A program made the translations under genes and the position numbers. From Sinorhizobium shofinae (GTDB lineage Bacteria; Pseudomonadota; Alphaproteobacteria; Rhizobiales; Rhizobiaceae): a DNA stretch of 64,000 bases. Location: NCBI GenBank assembly GCA_001704765.1, contig MBFK01000093.1, positions 125,955 to 189,954 of the forward strand, written 5' to 3'. The notes under the pieces were generated by a model. That model was not told where the DNA came from and ran no database searches. It was given only the letters and a program-made list of their open reading frames with translations. Below are positions 33,363 through 42,351 of the stretch, in pieces (the first letter of the stretch is position 1; each line of letters starts with the position of its first letter).

Positions 33363-33549
33363 CGAGCGCGGGGGTCACTCTTCGCGAGGTTACTTATGTA
33401 TAGGATGGCCGAAGAATGAAAAACGTCAACACACTCGTTCGTCGAGGAGCGAGCAAAGTGCAGGCAATTTTCCCCGGGACCGCCGGTTCCAGCGTGGTCC
33501 GGGTTCATCCAAGCCGCGACGCGCGGTTTTTCTGGATCGGCAGGCGCCG

Positions 33550-34014
33550 TCAATACATGTCGCGCCGAACGGCGACGGTGCCGATCAGAAGGTCGTGCAG
33601 CAGCCTGCCGCGGTCTGTGAACAGTCCGATCAGCAGGATCAGCGGCGTCAGCAGCGCATTGGCGATCCAAAAGATCGCCAGATGAACGATGGCCGTCAGG
33701 AAATCCATCGGCCGGCCATCGGTACGGGCGATCGCCAGGCCCATGATTTTCATCCCCGGCGAGGCCTGGTCGCGGCCTCCGACGGTCAGACCGAAATAGA
33801 GCATCGCCACCAGTGCAAAGAGCACCGGATAGAGAAGGAAACCGAGGCCGAGCGTCAGGATGCCCAGAAAGAACACGACCACCGCGGCCGGAATCCACAG
33901 CAGAGCGATGATCACGTAGTCGAGGATGAAGGCAAACACCCGGCGCGACAGAACACCCTGGTAAGCGCGCCAGTCCTGGCTCGGAAGTCGGAGTTCTTGG
34001 TTGTGCATGCTCAT
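33550..34014 (-). CDS. RDD-family membrane protein
   Basis: 154 aa with about four hydrophobic segments. The RDD hallmark residues are seen as SRRVFAFILDYVII (Arg, Asp) and a later SPGMKIMGLAI. Functions proposed for the family include Na+/Li+ antiport, but nothing here decides it. It lies between bpt and hemB, all on the minus strand but with gaps of 187 and 77 bp, so probably separate units. Confidence 0.85.
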   Translation of the reverse strand: MSMHNQELRLPSQDWRAYQGVLSRRVFAFILDYVIIALLWIPAAVVVFFLGILTLGLGFLLYPVLFALVAMLYFGLTVGGRDQASPGMKIMGLAIARTDGRPMDFLTAIVHLAIFWIANALLTPLILLIGLFTDRGRLLHDLLIGTVAVRRDMY

Positions 34015-34091
34015 GTCAGCCTCGCATCGTTTCGATCACATATGGGGAACGAAAACGACAAAACAATGCGTCTCCCGTGCGGACCGACCGC

Positions 34092-35105
34092 TCATCGCTT
34101 CGCCAGGATCTTCGCCACCTCAACGGCGAAATAGCTCAGGATGCCGTCGCAGCCGGCTCGCTTGAAGGCCAGGAGCGTCTCGAGCATCACGCGCTCGCCG
34201 TCGATCCAGCCGTTGGCGGCCGCCGCCTTGATCTGCGTGTATTCGCCCGAGACCTGATAGGCGAAGACTGGAAGGCCGAAGGCCTCCTTCATCCGCCAGC
34301 AGATGTCGAGATAGGGCAGGCCCGGTTTCACCATCAGCATGTCGGCGCCTTCCTCGACGTCGAGCGCGGCGTCGCGGATCGCTTCGGTGCCGTTGGCCGG
34401 ATCGATATAGTAGGTTTTCTTGTCGCCCTTCAGCAGACCGCCGGTGCCGATCGCCTCCCGATAGGGGCCGTAGAAGGCAGATGCGAACTTCGTCGCATAG
34501 GACATGATGCCGACATTCTGGTGGCCGGCGGCATCGAGCGCCTCGCGGATCGCGCCGATCCGGCCGTCCATCATTTCAGATGGCGCAATGATGTCGGAGC
34601 CGGCATCGGCCTGGATGACCGCCGCGCGCGCGACCGCTTCCACCGTCTCGTCGTTGACGATCTCGCCGTCGCGCAGGATGCCGTCATGGCCGTGGCTGGT
34701 GAAGGGATCAAGCGCCACGTCGGTGATGACGCCGATATTCGGAACGGTCTTCCTGATCGCCCGCGTCGCCTGGTTGATGAGATTGTCGGCGGCAAGGCTG
34801 TTCGAGCCGATGTCGTCGCGGAGCGCCATTTCGATGTTCGGGAAGGTGGCGACGGCGGGAATGCCGAGGTCGACCGCCTCCTTGACCGCCTCGACGGCCT
34901 TGTCGATGCTCATGCGATTGACGCCCGGCATCGCATCGATCGGCTGAACGATGCCGCTGCCCGGCACGATGAAGATCGGCCAGATCAGGTCGTCCACGGT
35001 CAGGCGGTTCTCCTGCACCAGACGGCGCGTCCAGTCCGCCTTGCGGTTGCGGCGCATGCGACGGTGTCCCGTGATCCTGTCCACAAGATTTGTCCTGTCG
35101 TTCAT
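34092..35105 (-). CDS. hemB: Delta-aminolevulinic acid dehydratase (porphobilinogen synthase)
   Basis: 337 aa; condenses two 5-aminolevulinate molecules to porphobilinogen, the second common step of haem and cobalamin synthesis. The two active-site lysines lie in SYATKFASAFYGPYREA and MVKPGLPYLDICW. The DVALDPFTSHGHDG segment lacks the cysteine triad of zinc enzymes and instead fits the Mg-type found in rhizobia. It is divergent from the small membrane protein gene at 35289. Confidence 0.97.
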   Translation of the reverse strand: MNDRTNLVDRITGHRRMRRNRKADWTRRLVQENRLTVDDLIWPIFIVPGSGIVQPIDAMPGVNRMSIDKAVEAVKEAVDLGIPAVATFPNIEMALRDDIGSNSLAADNLINQATRAIRKTVPNIGVITDVALDPFTSHGHDGILRDGEIVNDETVEAVARAAVIQADAGSDIIAPSEMMDGRIGAIREALDAAGHQNVGIMSYATKFASAFYGPYREAIGTGGLLKGDKKTYYIDPANGTEAIRDAALDVEEGADMLMVKPGLPYLDICWRMKEAFGLPVFAYQVSGEYTQIKAAAANGWIDGERVMLETLLAFKRAGCDGILSYFAVEVAKILAKR

Positions 35106-35288
35106 CGCGCCCGCGTCCTTCTTCGTTCATCTGCGTCGGTCAAAGGCGGTTTATCACGCGCCTCGGCATATTGAAAACCGCATTGCGGGGGCGAGGGGCT
35201 GCGGCATTTCCTCCCGTGCGTGGCGGCTCGGGCGTGCTCTCTTGCTTTGTGCTGGTGGATTGCCGGCACTCGGCCTATCTTGCCGGCC

Positions 35289-35726
35289 ATGCTTCACGAT
35301 TCTGCTCATGTCCCGAAGCCATCGCTCGTCGAAGTGCTATTCGGCTGGTTCCTGCGTCTGGTCTCGGCCTCCTGCTTCTGGTTTGCTCTAAACTACTGGG
35401 CGATGCTGATCGGCTTCTCGCACGGCGGCGCCGGTCGATTCGATTTGCTGGCGCCGGAGTGGCGTGCCGCCGCAACCGCGCTTGCCGTACTCTATCCGGT
35501 CGCCGCCATAGGACTCTGGTTGCTCGTCTCCTGGGGGCCGGTTATCTGGGTGCTTGCGGCCGCGATCGAGGTCGCCATGTACGAGTTCTATCCAGGCATG
35601 CTCGGCGCCCGTCCGCTGCTTCTCGTGCTTCATGGGTCGGTCGCCGTCACCTTTATCCTCTTCCGTGCGGCGCTCTTCTGGCAGCGCCTGCGCCAGGCGC
35701 GGCAGGTAAGGGTTGATTCACCCTGA
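35289..35726 (+). CDS. Small integral membrane protein (DUF6163-like)
   Basis: 145 aa from ATG 35289; the frame is open further upstream but those residues look random. Four hydrophobic segments (about residues 18-45, 62-80, 85-105 and 115-132) with little outside. It resembles the DUF6163 group found in Rhizobiales next to ldtR. Function is unknown. It ends 130 bp before ldtR on the same strand. Confidence 0.72.
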   Translation: MLHDSAHVPKPSLVEVLFGWFLRLVSASCFWFALNYWAMLIGFSHGGAGRFDLLAPEWRAAATALAVLYPVAAIGLWLLVSWGPVIWVLAAAIEVAMYEFYPGMLGARPLLLVLHGSVAVTFILFRAALFWQRLRQARQVRVDSP

Positions 35727-35856
35727 GACAGACTCCGCGGATAGTAAGTACATGTTAAGGCTGCGGTTTAAGTAGAATTTTATACGTATTCGATAGGGTC
35801 TCACTCAAGGCGGGAAGACAAAGAAACACCGCCAAACGAAACAGTGAGGCACGAAA

Positions 35857-36369
35857 ATGAACACGAAGATGAAGCCGCAGGTAGCTGCGCCCCGGGACCC
35901 GCAGGAAGAGACGATCCGTGGTCTCTATATGGAGTCCCTTCACCTTGTTGAGCGTCTGCATCGCCGTCTGCTCGACGTCATCAAGGACGAGTTCGACCGG
36001 CAGGGCCGTAGCGACGTCAACGCCGTTCAGGCGCTGCTGCTCTTCAACATCGGTAATTCCGAACTGACCGCCGGCGAGCTTCGCTCCCGTGGCTATTATC
36101 TCGGTTCGAACGTCTCCTACAACGTCAAGAAGCTCGTCGATCTTGGCCTCATCAACCATCAGCGTTCCCGCATCGACCGTCGCTCGGTCCGCATCAGCCT
36201 GACGGAAGAAGGTCAGGAGATTGCCGAGACCGTTGCCAAGCTCTACGAGCGCCATATCGGCTCGATCCAGAAGGTCGGCGGCATCGGTTCGGATGAGTTC
36301 ACCCAGATGAACAAGCTCCTGCAGCGCCTCGACCGCTTCTGGAACGACAGCATCATGTATCGCCTCTGA
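35857..36369 (+). CDS. ldtR: MarR-family regulator LdtR
   Basis: 170 aa winged-helix MarR protein: VNAVQALLLFNIGNSELTAGEL and the recognition helix RGYYLGSNVSYNVKKLVDLGLI, then the wing HQRSRIDRRSVRISLTEEG. LdtR of Liberibacter and Sinorhizobium regulates the adjacent L,D-transpeptidase gene and osmotic stress tolerance, and the gene order here is the same. A GAGGCACGAAA site precedes the ATG. It is separated from the transpeptidase gene by 528 bp containing repeats and a terminator. Confidence 0.93.
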   Translation: MNTKMKPQVAAPRDPQEETIRGLYMESLHLVERLHRRLLDVIKDEFDRQGRSDVNAVQALLLFNIGNSELTAGELRSRGYYLGSNVSYNVKKLVDLGLINHQRSRIDRRSVRISLTEEGQEIAETVAKLYERHIGSIQKVGGIGSDEFTQMNKLLQRLDRFWNDSIMYRL

Positions 36370-36370
36370 C

Positions 36371-36465
36371 CTACAGCTCCGCGCGTCCTATTCAGACGCG
36401 CAAAGGTCGCCGTAGCACTTTGAATTGCTGCATGTTTTTATCCTTAGTTTTAAGGAAACATGCAG
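36371..36465. repeat. RIME-like rhizobial intergenic mosaic element with two palindromes
   Basis: First palindrome 36371-36415: outer arms CTACAGC/GCCGTAG (one mismatch) around a perfect GCGCGTC/GACGCGC stem with a 7-base loop. Second palindrome 36428-36465: CTGCATGTT/AACATGCAG, then TCCTTA/TAAGGA around GTTT, with a 4-base bulge. The linker reads CACTTTGAATTG. About 100 bp with two large palindromes is the known design of RIME elements in Rhizobium and Sinorhizobium. A degenerate half copy lies at 41940-41994. Confidence 0.65.
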
Positions 36466-36489
36466 GGGCGTATTAACTCCAGTCTCAAG

Positions 36490-36532
36490 GGTCGGGCGCA
36501 ATCCCTGCGTGTCCGACCTTTGCTTATTTTTC
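36490..36532 (+). terminator. Probable Rho-independent terminator downstream of ldtR
   Basis: Stem GGTCGG/CCGACC enclosing a second stem CGCA/TGCG, followed by TTTGCTTATTTTTC. It is 120 bp after the ldtR stop, directly behind the RIME-like element. Confidence 0.6.
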
Positions 36533-36746
36533 TCGACTGAGTTGTTGTGCAAATGTTTCCCCTCAACCCGGTCGGCGGCGCCGAGACACGAATTGGCCAT
36601 ATTGCTATGACAGCGACGCTACCATGCGGCAGGTGCGCGATTGCGCCGGTGGCGGCGATTCGTTTCGCGGTCCACCTGCCGATTGGCTCTCGTTCGCACG
36701 ATCGTGAAGGCAATTGAGGGCCGGGTGGCACGGGGGTTTACCTTTG

Positions 36747-36754
36747 TTAACCAT
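36747..36754 (+). promoter_or_regulatory. CtrA half-site-like TTAACCAT
   Basis: TTAACCAT is the known variant CtrA motif of alphaproteobacteria, here about 150 bp upstream of the L,D-transpeptidase gene, with a second TTAA 12 bp on. One 8-mer is weak evidence. Confidence 0.2.
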
Positions 36755-36765
36755 GTTCGTGCTTA

Positions 36766-36853
36766 ATGCATGTCGCCCAAAAGTGCGCAGCGGTTTTGGG
36801 ATCACGGCCATGCATGAAAACAAGGACGTAAAGCGCATCGCACGATGCGCTTT
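36766..36853. repeat. Second dispersed palindromic repeat upstream of the L,D-transpeptidase gene
   Basis: Outer arms ATGCATG (36766) and CATGCATG (36809) surround the hairpin CCCAAAA/TTTTGGG (36776-36800). An A-rich linker then leads to a second perfect hairpin AAAGCGCATC, GCAC, GATGCGCTTT up to 36853. I recall near-identical sequences between genes in many Rhizobiaceae, so I call it a dispersed repeat; copy number cannot be checked here. It ends 45 bp before the start codon. Confidence 0.55.
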
Positions 36854-36897
36854 TGGGCTCGGGCAGCGCGCGTTTTGCGCATTAAGTGGTAGGGACT

Positions 36898-38226
36898 ATG
36901 TCGAAAAAGAACGGAATTGATGCTTTCTCGCGCCGTGCGTTTCTGCGTTCGGCCGCAACGCTCGGTGCCGCCGCATGGGCAGGCGCCGCCAGTGCCCAGG
37001 ATGCACTGGGCGAGCTCATCAATTCGCCGCGCCGCGGTTCCTGGGATGACCAGTTCGACGCCAAGGCCTCGCGCACGGCAACGGCAGTCCTTTCCAACAC
37101 GCCGGTCTTCGGCCCTCAGACGATCGGCCATGTGCAGCAGGCAATCTTCGATTACCAGCAGATCGTCACCGCCGGTGGCTGGCCCCAGGTTCCGCAGACC
37201 GGTGTAAGGCTCGAGCTTGGCGTCACCGATCCCTCGGTGCAGCAGCTGCGTCAGCGCCTGATGGTCTCCGGCGACCTGCCGCAGTCCGCCGGTATTTCCT
37301 CGTCCTTCGATTCCTACGTCGACGGCGCGGTCAAGCGCTTCCAGGCCCGCCACGGCCTGCCGGCAGATGGCGTGATCGGCGAATATACTTTCAAGGCGCT
37401 GAACGTTGACGCCGCGACGCGGCTGGCCCAGCTCGAGACCAACCTCGTGCGGCTTCAGTCAATGTCGGGCGATCTCGGCCGGCGCTATGTCATGGTCAAT
37501 ATTCCCGCCGCCTATATCGAGGCGGTCGAGAATGGTCGCGTCGTGCTGCGTCATACCGCCATCGTCGGCAAGATCTCCCGGCAATCGCCGATCCTCAATT
37601 CGAAGATCTACGAGGTGATCCTCAACCCCTACTGGACCGCGCCGCGCTCGATCGTCCAGAAGGACATCCTGCCACTGATGCGCAAGGACCCGACCTATCT
37701 CGAGCGCAACGCCATCCGCCTCTTCGACGGAAGCGGCAACGAAGTATCGCCTGAGACCGTCGACTGGAATGCCGAGAAGGCGCCGAACCTGATGTTCCGT
37801 CAGGATCCGGGCAAGATCAACGCGATGTCCTCGACGAAGATCAACTTCCACAACGAGCATCAGGTCTACATGCACGACACGCCGCAACAGGGGCTGTTCA
37901 ACAAGCTGATGCGCTTCGAATCGTCCGGCTGCGTGCGCGTGCAGAACGTCCGCGACCTCTCGACTTGGCTGCTCAAGGAAACCCCAGGCTGGTCGCGCCA
38001 GCAGATCGAGGCGACCATCAAGTCGGGCGTCAACACCCCGATCAAGCTTGCCGAAGAAGTGCCGGTCTATTTCACCTACATCACAGCCTGGTCGGCAAAG
38101 GATCGCGTCGTCCAGTTCCGCGACGATATCTATCAGCGCGACGGCGCGGCGGAACTCGCCCTGCAGACGACGACCGGAGTCGAGCAATCGCCCGGCCCCA
38201 TCGACGCTGACGCCTTGCCGCAATAA
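36898..38226 (+). CDS. ldtP: YcbB/LdtD-type L,D-transpeptidase, LdtR-controlled (LdtP)
   Basis: 442 aa from ATG 36898 behind AGGGA. A Tat-like signal (SRRAFLRSAATLG) ends near ASA-QD. A peptidoglycan-binding domain spans about residues 105-170 (FQARHGLPADGVIGEYT). The YkuD catalytic domain follows with HDTP and SSGCVRV, Cys345 being the nucleophile; the serine before SGC in place of His is normal for the YcbB type. The enzyme makes 3-3 cross-links in peptidoglycan in the periplasm. In Sinorhizobium and Liberibacter the homologue is controlled by LdtR. Confidence 0.92.
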   Translation: MSKKNGIDAFSRRAFLRSAATLGAAAWAGAASAQDALGELINSPRRGSWDDQFDAKASRTATAVLSNTPVFGPQTIGHVQQAIFDYQQIVTAGGWPQVPQTGVRLELGVTDPSVQQLRQRLMVSGDLPQSAGISSSFDSYVDGAVKRFQARHGLPADGVIGEYTFKALNVDAATRLAQLETNLVRLQSMSGDLGRRYVMVNIPAAYIEAVENGRVVLRHTAIVGKISRQSPILNSKIYEVILNPYWTAPRSIVQKDILPLMRKDPTYLERNAIRLFDGSGNEVSPETVDWNAEKAPNLMFRQDPGKINAMSSTKINFHNEHQVYMHDTPQQGLFNKLMRFESSGCVRVQNVRDLSTWLLKETPGWSRQQIEATIKSGVNTPIKLAEEVPVYFTYITAWSAKDRVVQFRDDIYQRDGAAELALQTTTGVEQSPGPIDADALPQ

Positions 38227-38252
38227 GCAAAGTGCCGCATTCTTAGATCAAG

Positions 38253-38282
38253 GCCGTGCATTCCCAGGGATGCGCGGCTTTT
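38253..38282 (+). terminator. Rho-independent terminator of ldtP
   Basis: GCCGTGCAT, 8-base loop, ATGCGCGGC (one G-T pair), then TTTT; 27 bp after the stop. Confidence 0.7.
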
Positions 38283-38411
38283 GCATGATTGAGCGGCCGC
38301 GATATTTGGGCGCGGCGGATGGTGGAAATGGCGCAAACCGCACAGCGGATATTGCTCTTGGCGTGCGAGGAAGCTAAAGGAACAGCCACCTTTGAGAGGA
38401 GCCTCGCGCCG

Positions 38412-39707
38412 ATGCTTGCACAGACCAATGACGCCTTCTTCACCCGCTCTCTCGCCGACAGCGATCCGGAAATCTTCGGTTCGATCGAGAAGGAGCTGGG
38501 TCGCCAGCGCCATGAGATCGAGCTAATCGCCTCCGAGAACATCGTGTCCCGCGCCGTGCTCGAAGCCCAGGGCTCGATCATGACCAACAAATATGCCGAG
38601 GGCTATCCGGGCAAGCGCTATTATGGCGGCTGCCAATATGTTGACATCGCCGAGGAACTGGCGATCGACCGTGCCAAGAAGCTCTTCGGCGTCAATTTCG
38701 CCAACGTGCAGCCCAACTCGGGTTCGCAGATGAACCAGGCGGTGTTCCTGGCGCTCCTGCAGCCGGGCGATACTTTCATGGGCCTCGACCTCAATTCGGG
38801 CGGTCACCTGACCCACGGGTCTCCGGTGAACATGTCGGGCAAGTGGTTCAACGTCGTTTCCTACGGCGTGCGCGAAGGCGACCACCTGCTCGATATGGAT
38901 GACGTCGCCGAGAAGGCCCGCAAGCACAAGCCGAAGCTGATCATCGCCGGCGGCACCGCCTATTCGCGCTTCTGGGACTGGAAGCGCTTCCGCGAGATCG
39001 CCGATGAAGTCGGCGCCTGGCTGATGGTCGACATGGCCCACATTGCCGGCCTCGTCGCCGGTGGCCAGCATCCGTCGCCGTTCCCGCATTGCCATGTCGC
39101 GACGACCACGACGCACAAGTCGCTGCGCGGCCCCCGCGGCGGCATGATCCTCACCAATGACGAGGATATCGCCAAGAAGATCAACTCGGCAGTTTTCCCG
39201 GGCCTGCAGGGCGGTCCGCTGATGCATGTGATCGCCGCAAAGGCCGTCGCCCTCGGCGAGGCGCTGCAGCCCTCCTTCAAGGACTATGCGGCCCAGATCG
39301 TCAAGAATGCCCGCACTCTTGCCGAAACGCTGAAGGCCAATGGCCTCGACATCGTTTCCGGCGGCACCGACAACCACCTGATGCTGGTCGACCTGCGCAA
39401 GAAGAATGCAACGGGCAAGCGCGCCGAGGCGGCGCTTGGCCGCGCCTACATCACCTGCAACAAGAACGGCATCCCCTTTGATCCGGAAAAGCCATTCGTC
39501 ACCTCGGGTGTTCGCCTCGGCGCACCGGCCGGCACGACGCGCGGCTTCAAGGAGGCGGAATTCAAGGAAATCGGCGAGCTGATCGTCGAGGTGCTTGATG
39601 GTCTCAAAGTGGCCAACTCCGACGAGGGCAATGCGGCCGTCGAATCTGCCGTTCGCGAAAAGGTGGTGAAGCTCACCGACCGGTTCCCGATGTACGGCTA
39701 CATGTGA
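38412..39707 (+). CDS. glyA: Serine hydroxymethyltransferase
   Basis: 431 aa from ATG 38412, preceded by GAGGAG 11 bases upstream; longer in-frame readings to 38289 are atypical. It interconverts serine and glycine with tetrahydrofolate, feeding one-carbon units to purines. The PLP-binding lysine is Lys236 in [34 protein letters not shown] and [12 protein letters not shown] are family signatures. nrdR follows after 12 bp, and glyA-nrdR-ribD-ribE look like one operon. Confidence 0.97.
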   Translation: MLAQTNDAFFTRSLADSDPEIFGSIEKELGRQRHEIELIASENIVSRAVLEAQGSIMTNKYAEGYPGKRYYGGCQYVDIAEELAIDRAKKLFGVNFANVQPNSGSQMNQAVFLALLQPGDTFMGLDLNSGGHLTHGSPVNMSGKWFNVVSYGVREGDHLLDMDDVAEKARKHKPKLIIAGGTAYSRFWDWKRFREIADEVGAWLMVDMAHIAGLVAGGQHPSPFPHCHVATTTTHKSLRGPRGGMILTNDEDIAKKINSAVFPGLQGGPLMHVIAAKAVALGEALQPSFKDYAAQIVKNARTLAETLKANGLDIVSGGTDNHLMLVDLRKKNATGKRAEAALGRAYITCNKNGIPFDPEKPFVTSGVRLGAPAGTTRGFKEAEFKEIGELIVEVLDGLKVANSDEGNAAVESAVREKVVKLTDRFPMYGYM

Positions 39708-39719
39708 TCGGAAGGTTGC

Positions 39720-40193
39720 ATGCGCTGCCCCTATTGCAGTTCCGAAGACAGCCAAGTGAAGGATTCCCGTCCGGCCGAGGACGGGAACGCCATTCGCCGT
39801 CGCCGCATCTGCCCGGATTGCGGCGGCCGGTTCACGACCTTCGAGCGGGTGCAGTTGCGTGAGCTGATGATTATCAAGAAGACCGGTCGGAAGGTGCCTT
39901 TCGACCGGGACAAGCTCTTGCGCTCCTTCGAGATTGCCCTGCGCAAGCGCCCGGTCGATCGTGACCGTATCGAGCGGGCGGTATCCGGTATCGTCCGCCG
40001 CCTGGAAAGCTCCGGCGAGACCGAAATCCCCTCGGAAGAAATCGGCCTCCAGGTCCTCGAGGCCCTGAAGAGCCTCGACGACGTCGCCTTCGTGCGATAC
40101 GCCTCCGTCTATCGGGATTTCTCCCACGCCGAGGATTTCGAGAAGGTCATTGCCGAGATCAGCGCCAAGATCGCGCGCGATCCAAGCGAATAG
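39720..40193 (+). CDS. nrdR: Transcriptional repressor NrdR
   Basis: 157 aa. The N-terminal zinc ribbon has Cys3, Cys6, Cys31 and Cys34 (RCPYC and [12 protein letters not shown]). An ATP-cone domain follows at about residues 49-139 ([21 protein letters not shown]). NrdR binds ATP/dATP and represses ribonucleotide reductase genes. It lies between glyA and ribD with gaps of 12 and 17 bp, the order seen in many alphaproteobacteria. Confidence 0.97.
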   Translation: MRCPYCSSEDSQVKDSRPAEDGNAIRRRRICPDCGGRFTTFERVQLRELMIIKKTGRKVPFDRDKLLRSFEIALRKRPVDRDRIERAVSGIVRRLESSGETEIPSEEIGLQVLEALKSLDDVAFVRYASVYRDFSHAEDFEKVIAEISAKIARDPSE

Positions 40194-40210
40194 CTCTAGC
40201 GGAGGAGCGC

Positions 40211-41314
40211 ATGGGCGGGCCGACGCGTGAGGACGAGAGATTCATGGCGGCGGCACTGCGCCTCGCCCGCCGCAATCTCGGTCTGACTTCCACCAATCCC
40301 TCGGTCGGCTGCCTTGTCGTCAAGGAAGGGACAATCGTCGGGCGGGCGGTGACGGCGCCAAGCGGACGCCCGCATGCGGAAACGCAGGCTCTTGCCGAGG
40401 CCGGAGAGAAGGCGAGGGGGGCGACGGCCTATGTCACCCTTGAGCCCTGTTCGCATCACGGCAAGACGCCGCCCTGCGCCGACGCGCTTATTGCTGCGGG
40501 CGTCGTCCGCGTCGTCGTTTGCCTTCTCGACCCCGACGAGCGCGTTGCCGGCCGTGGGGTGGTCATGCTGCGCGACGCCGGCATCGACGTCGATATCGGT
40601 GTCCTTCGCGAGGAGGGCGAGCGGGCGCTCGAAGCCTATCTCATGCGCCAGCGGATGAAGCGGCCGCGTGTCACCCTCAAGCTGGCCGTTTCGGCCGACG
40701 GCATGATCGGCCGAAAGGGGGAAGGGCAGGTCAGGATCACCGGTGCGGTCTCGCGTGCCCAGGTTCAGGTGTTGCGTGCCGAGACGGATGCCATCCTCGT
40801 CGGGGTCGGTACGGCAAGCGCCGACGACCCGGAGCTCACCGTGCGGTTACCGGGGCTTGAAGAGCGTTCGCCAACCCGTATCGTCCTTGATCGACGTCTC
40901 GATCTGGCGGTCAGGTCGAAGCTCGTTCGTTCCGCCCGTGCGGTTCCATTGATCGCCGTTGCCGATTCGGTGCTCGATCCGACCGCGATGGCGCGGCGCG
41001 ACGCACTGGAAGACGCCGGCGTCGAAGTGTTGAATGCCGATACCGTTGCCGATCTTTTGACGGCGCTTGCCTCGCGCGGCATTTCCTCGCTTCTGGTCGA
41101 AGGGGGGGCGCGGGCCGCGCGCCAGTTTCTCGATGCGGGTCTCGTCGATCGAATTCTGCTCTACAGTGGGCCGGCCGCCATTGGCGAAGACGGCATCCGA
41201 TCCCCATTTGATCGGACGACCGTCCCGGCGGGGTTCTCGCTTCGCCGCACCGCTCGTTACGGCGATGATATTTTTGACGATTACGAGAGAGATACCGGAT
41301 GTTCACAGGCATAA
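40211..41314 (+). CDS. ribD: Bifunctional riboflavin deaminase/reductase RibD
   Basis: 367 aa. The N-terminal deaminase (residues ~8-150) has the zinc site HAETQAL and PCSHHGKTPPCADAL. The C-terminal reductase (~150-360) starts RPRVTLKLAVSADGMIG and has SLLVEGGARAARQFLDAGLVD. It carries out steps two and three of riboflavin synthesis from GTP. It overlaps ribE by 16 bases, so the two are translationally linked. Confidence 0.96.
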   Translation: MGGPTREDERFMAAALRLARRNLGLTSTNPSVGCLVVKEGTIVGRAVTAPSGRPHAETQALAEAGEKARGATAYVTLEPCSHHGKTPPCADALIAAGVVRVVVCLLDPDERVAGRGVVMLRDAGIDVDIGVLREEGERALEAYLMRQRMKRPRVTLKLAVSADGMIGRKGEGQVRITGAVSRAQVQVLRAETDAILVGVGTASADDPELTVRLPGLEERSPTRIVLDRRLDLAVRSKLVRSARAVPLIAVADSVLDPTAMARRDALEDAGVEVLNADTVADLLTALASRGISSLLVEGGARAARQFLDAGLVDRILLYSGPAAIGEDGIRSPFDRTTVPAGFSLRRTARYGDDIFDDYERDTGCSQA

Positions 41315-41919
41315 TCACCGATATCGGTACCGTGGAGAAAGTCACGGCGCTCAGGGAAGGCATCAAGCTTCGCGTCGCCACCAGCTATGATCCGAAGACG
41401 ATCGACATGGGGGCCTCGATCGCCCACGCCGGCGTATGCCTGACCGTAACGGCCCTGCCGGAGGCCGGCAGCAACGAGCGCTGGTTCGAAGTCGAGGCCT
41501 GGGAAGAGGCCTTGAGGCTGACGACCATTTCCGGCTGGCAAGAGGGGACGCGCATCAATCTCGAGCGTTCGCTGAAGATCGGCGACGAACTCGGCGGCCA
41601 CATCGTCTCCGGCCATGTGGACGGCCAGGCGGAAATCCTCGCCGTCGAACTGGAAGGCGACGCCGTGCGCTTCCGGCTGCGGGCGCCGGAGCATCTCGCC
41701 CGTTTTGTCGCGCCGAAGGGTTCAGTGGCGCTCGACGGCACATCCCTGACCGTCAACCGGGTGGATGGCGCCGAGTTCGACGTGCTGTTGATCCGCCATT
41801 CGCTCGAAGTTACGACCTGGGGTCAGCGCCGGGCCGGCGACCACGTCAATTTCGAGGTCGATACCATGGCGCGCTATGCGGCACGGCTTGCCGAGTTTCC
41901 CGTTTCCAAGGCGGAATGA
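41299..41919 (+). CDS. ribE: Riboflavin synthase alpha chain
   Basis: 206 aa with two lumazine-binding barrels: MFTGIITDIGTVEKV opens the first, and GGHIVSGHVDGQAEI the second. It dismutates two molecules of 6,7-dimethyl-8-ribityllumazine to riboflavin. It overlaps the ribD end and is followed by a strong hairpin. The partner lumazine synthase gene ribH is 2.1 kb downstream, outside this operon. Some annotations call this gene ribC. Confidence 0.96.
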   Translation: MFTGIITDIGTVEKVTALREGIKLRVATSYDPKTIDMGASIAHAGVCLTVTALPEAGSNERWFEVEAWEEALRLTTISGWQEGTRINLERSLKIGDELGGHIVSGHVDGQAEILAVELEGDAVRFRLRAPEHLARFVAPKGSVALDGTSLTVNRVDGAEFDVLLIRHSLEVTTWGQRRAGDHVNFEVDTMARYAARLAEFPVSKAE

Positions 41920-41939
41920 AGCGTTGGACGAGGCCTGAC

Positions 41940-41994
41940 TGCAGCACTTCAAATCACTACAGCGCCGTGCGTCTGAAAGGTCGCACGGCGCTGT
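41940..41994. repeat. Degenerate half of the RIME-like element, reversed, with a 13-bp hairpin
   Basis: TGCAGCACTTCAAATCACTA followed by the perfect hairpin 41959-41971/41982-41994 (arms ACAGCGCCGTGCG and CGCACGGCGCTGT, 10-base loop). Read in reverse this aligns with the linker and first palindrome of the element at 36371. It lies between convergent ribE and the 116-aa gene and probably acts as a bidirectional terminator. Confidence 0.55.
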
Positions 41995-42000
41995 GGCGGC

Positions 42001-42351
42001 TCAGCGAATATAGATGGTCAGACCGCCATCGGCGGCTTCCTCGGCGCCGGCGATGTTGTTCATCTCGACCTTTTGCGCCTTCAGCTTGGCGGCCAGAGGC
42101 TTGTTGGCTTCGACCGCGGCAAGCAGGGCGGCGCGTTGTTGCGCCGTTGCCTCATCTATCCAGATCCGGGTCTGGCTCTCCCGCTTCAACGTACCGAGGT
42201 CGACGATCGTGACGTTGTCGCCCTTGAAGTCGCGAACGCTTTGGTCGATGTGGCTCGGCCAATTCATCTTGGCGTATGTGGCATAGGTGATGCCGCCGAA
42301 GCTCAGTGTGGAGAGGGCGGCGATGACGGAAAAAGTCGCAAGGCGGTTCAT
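42001..42351 (-). CDS. Small exported protein of unknown function (116 aa)
   Basis: Two in-frame ATGs lie at 42357 and 42351. AGGAG ends one base before the first and seven bases before the second, which decides for 42351. The first ~27 residues form a signal peptide (TFSVIAALSTLSFGGITYA). The rest is a small alpha/beta protein with a VTIVDLGTLK strand and an Ala/Gln-rich helix, ending in a beta strand GLTIYIR. Family unknown. It is convergent with ribE. Confidence 0.72.
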   Translation of the reverse strand: MNRLATFSVIAALSTLSFGGITYATYAKMNWPSHIDQSVRDFKGDNVTIVDLGTLKRESQTRIWIDEATAQQRAALLAAVEANKPLAAKLKAQKVEMNNIAGAEEAADGGLTIYIR

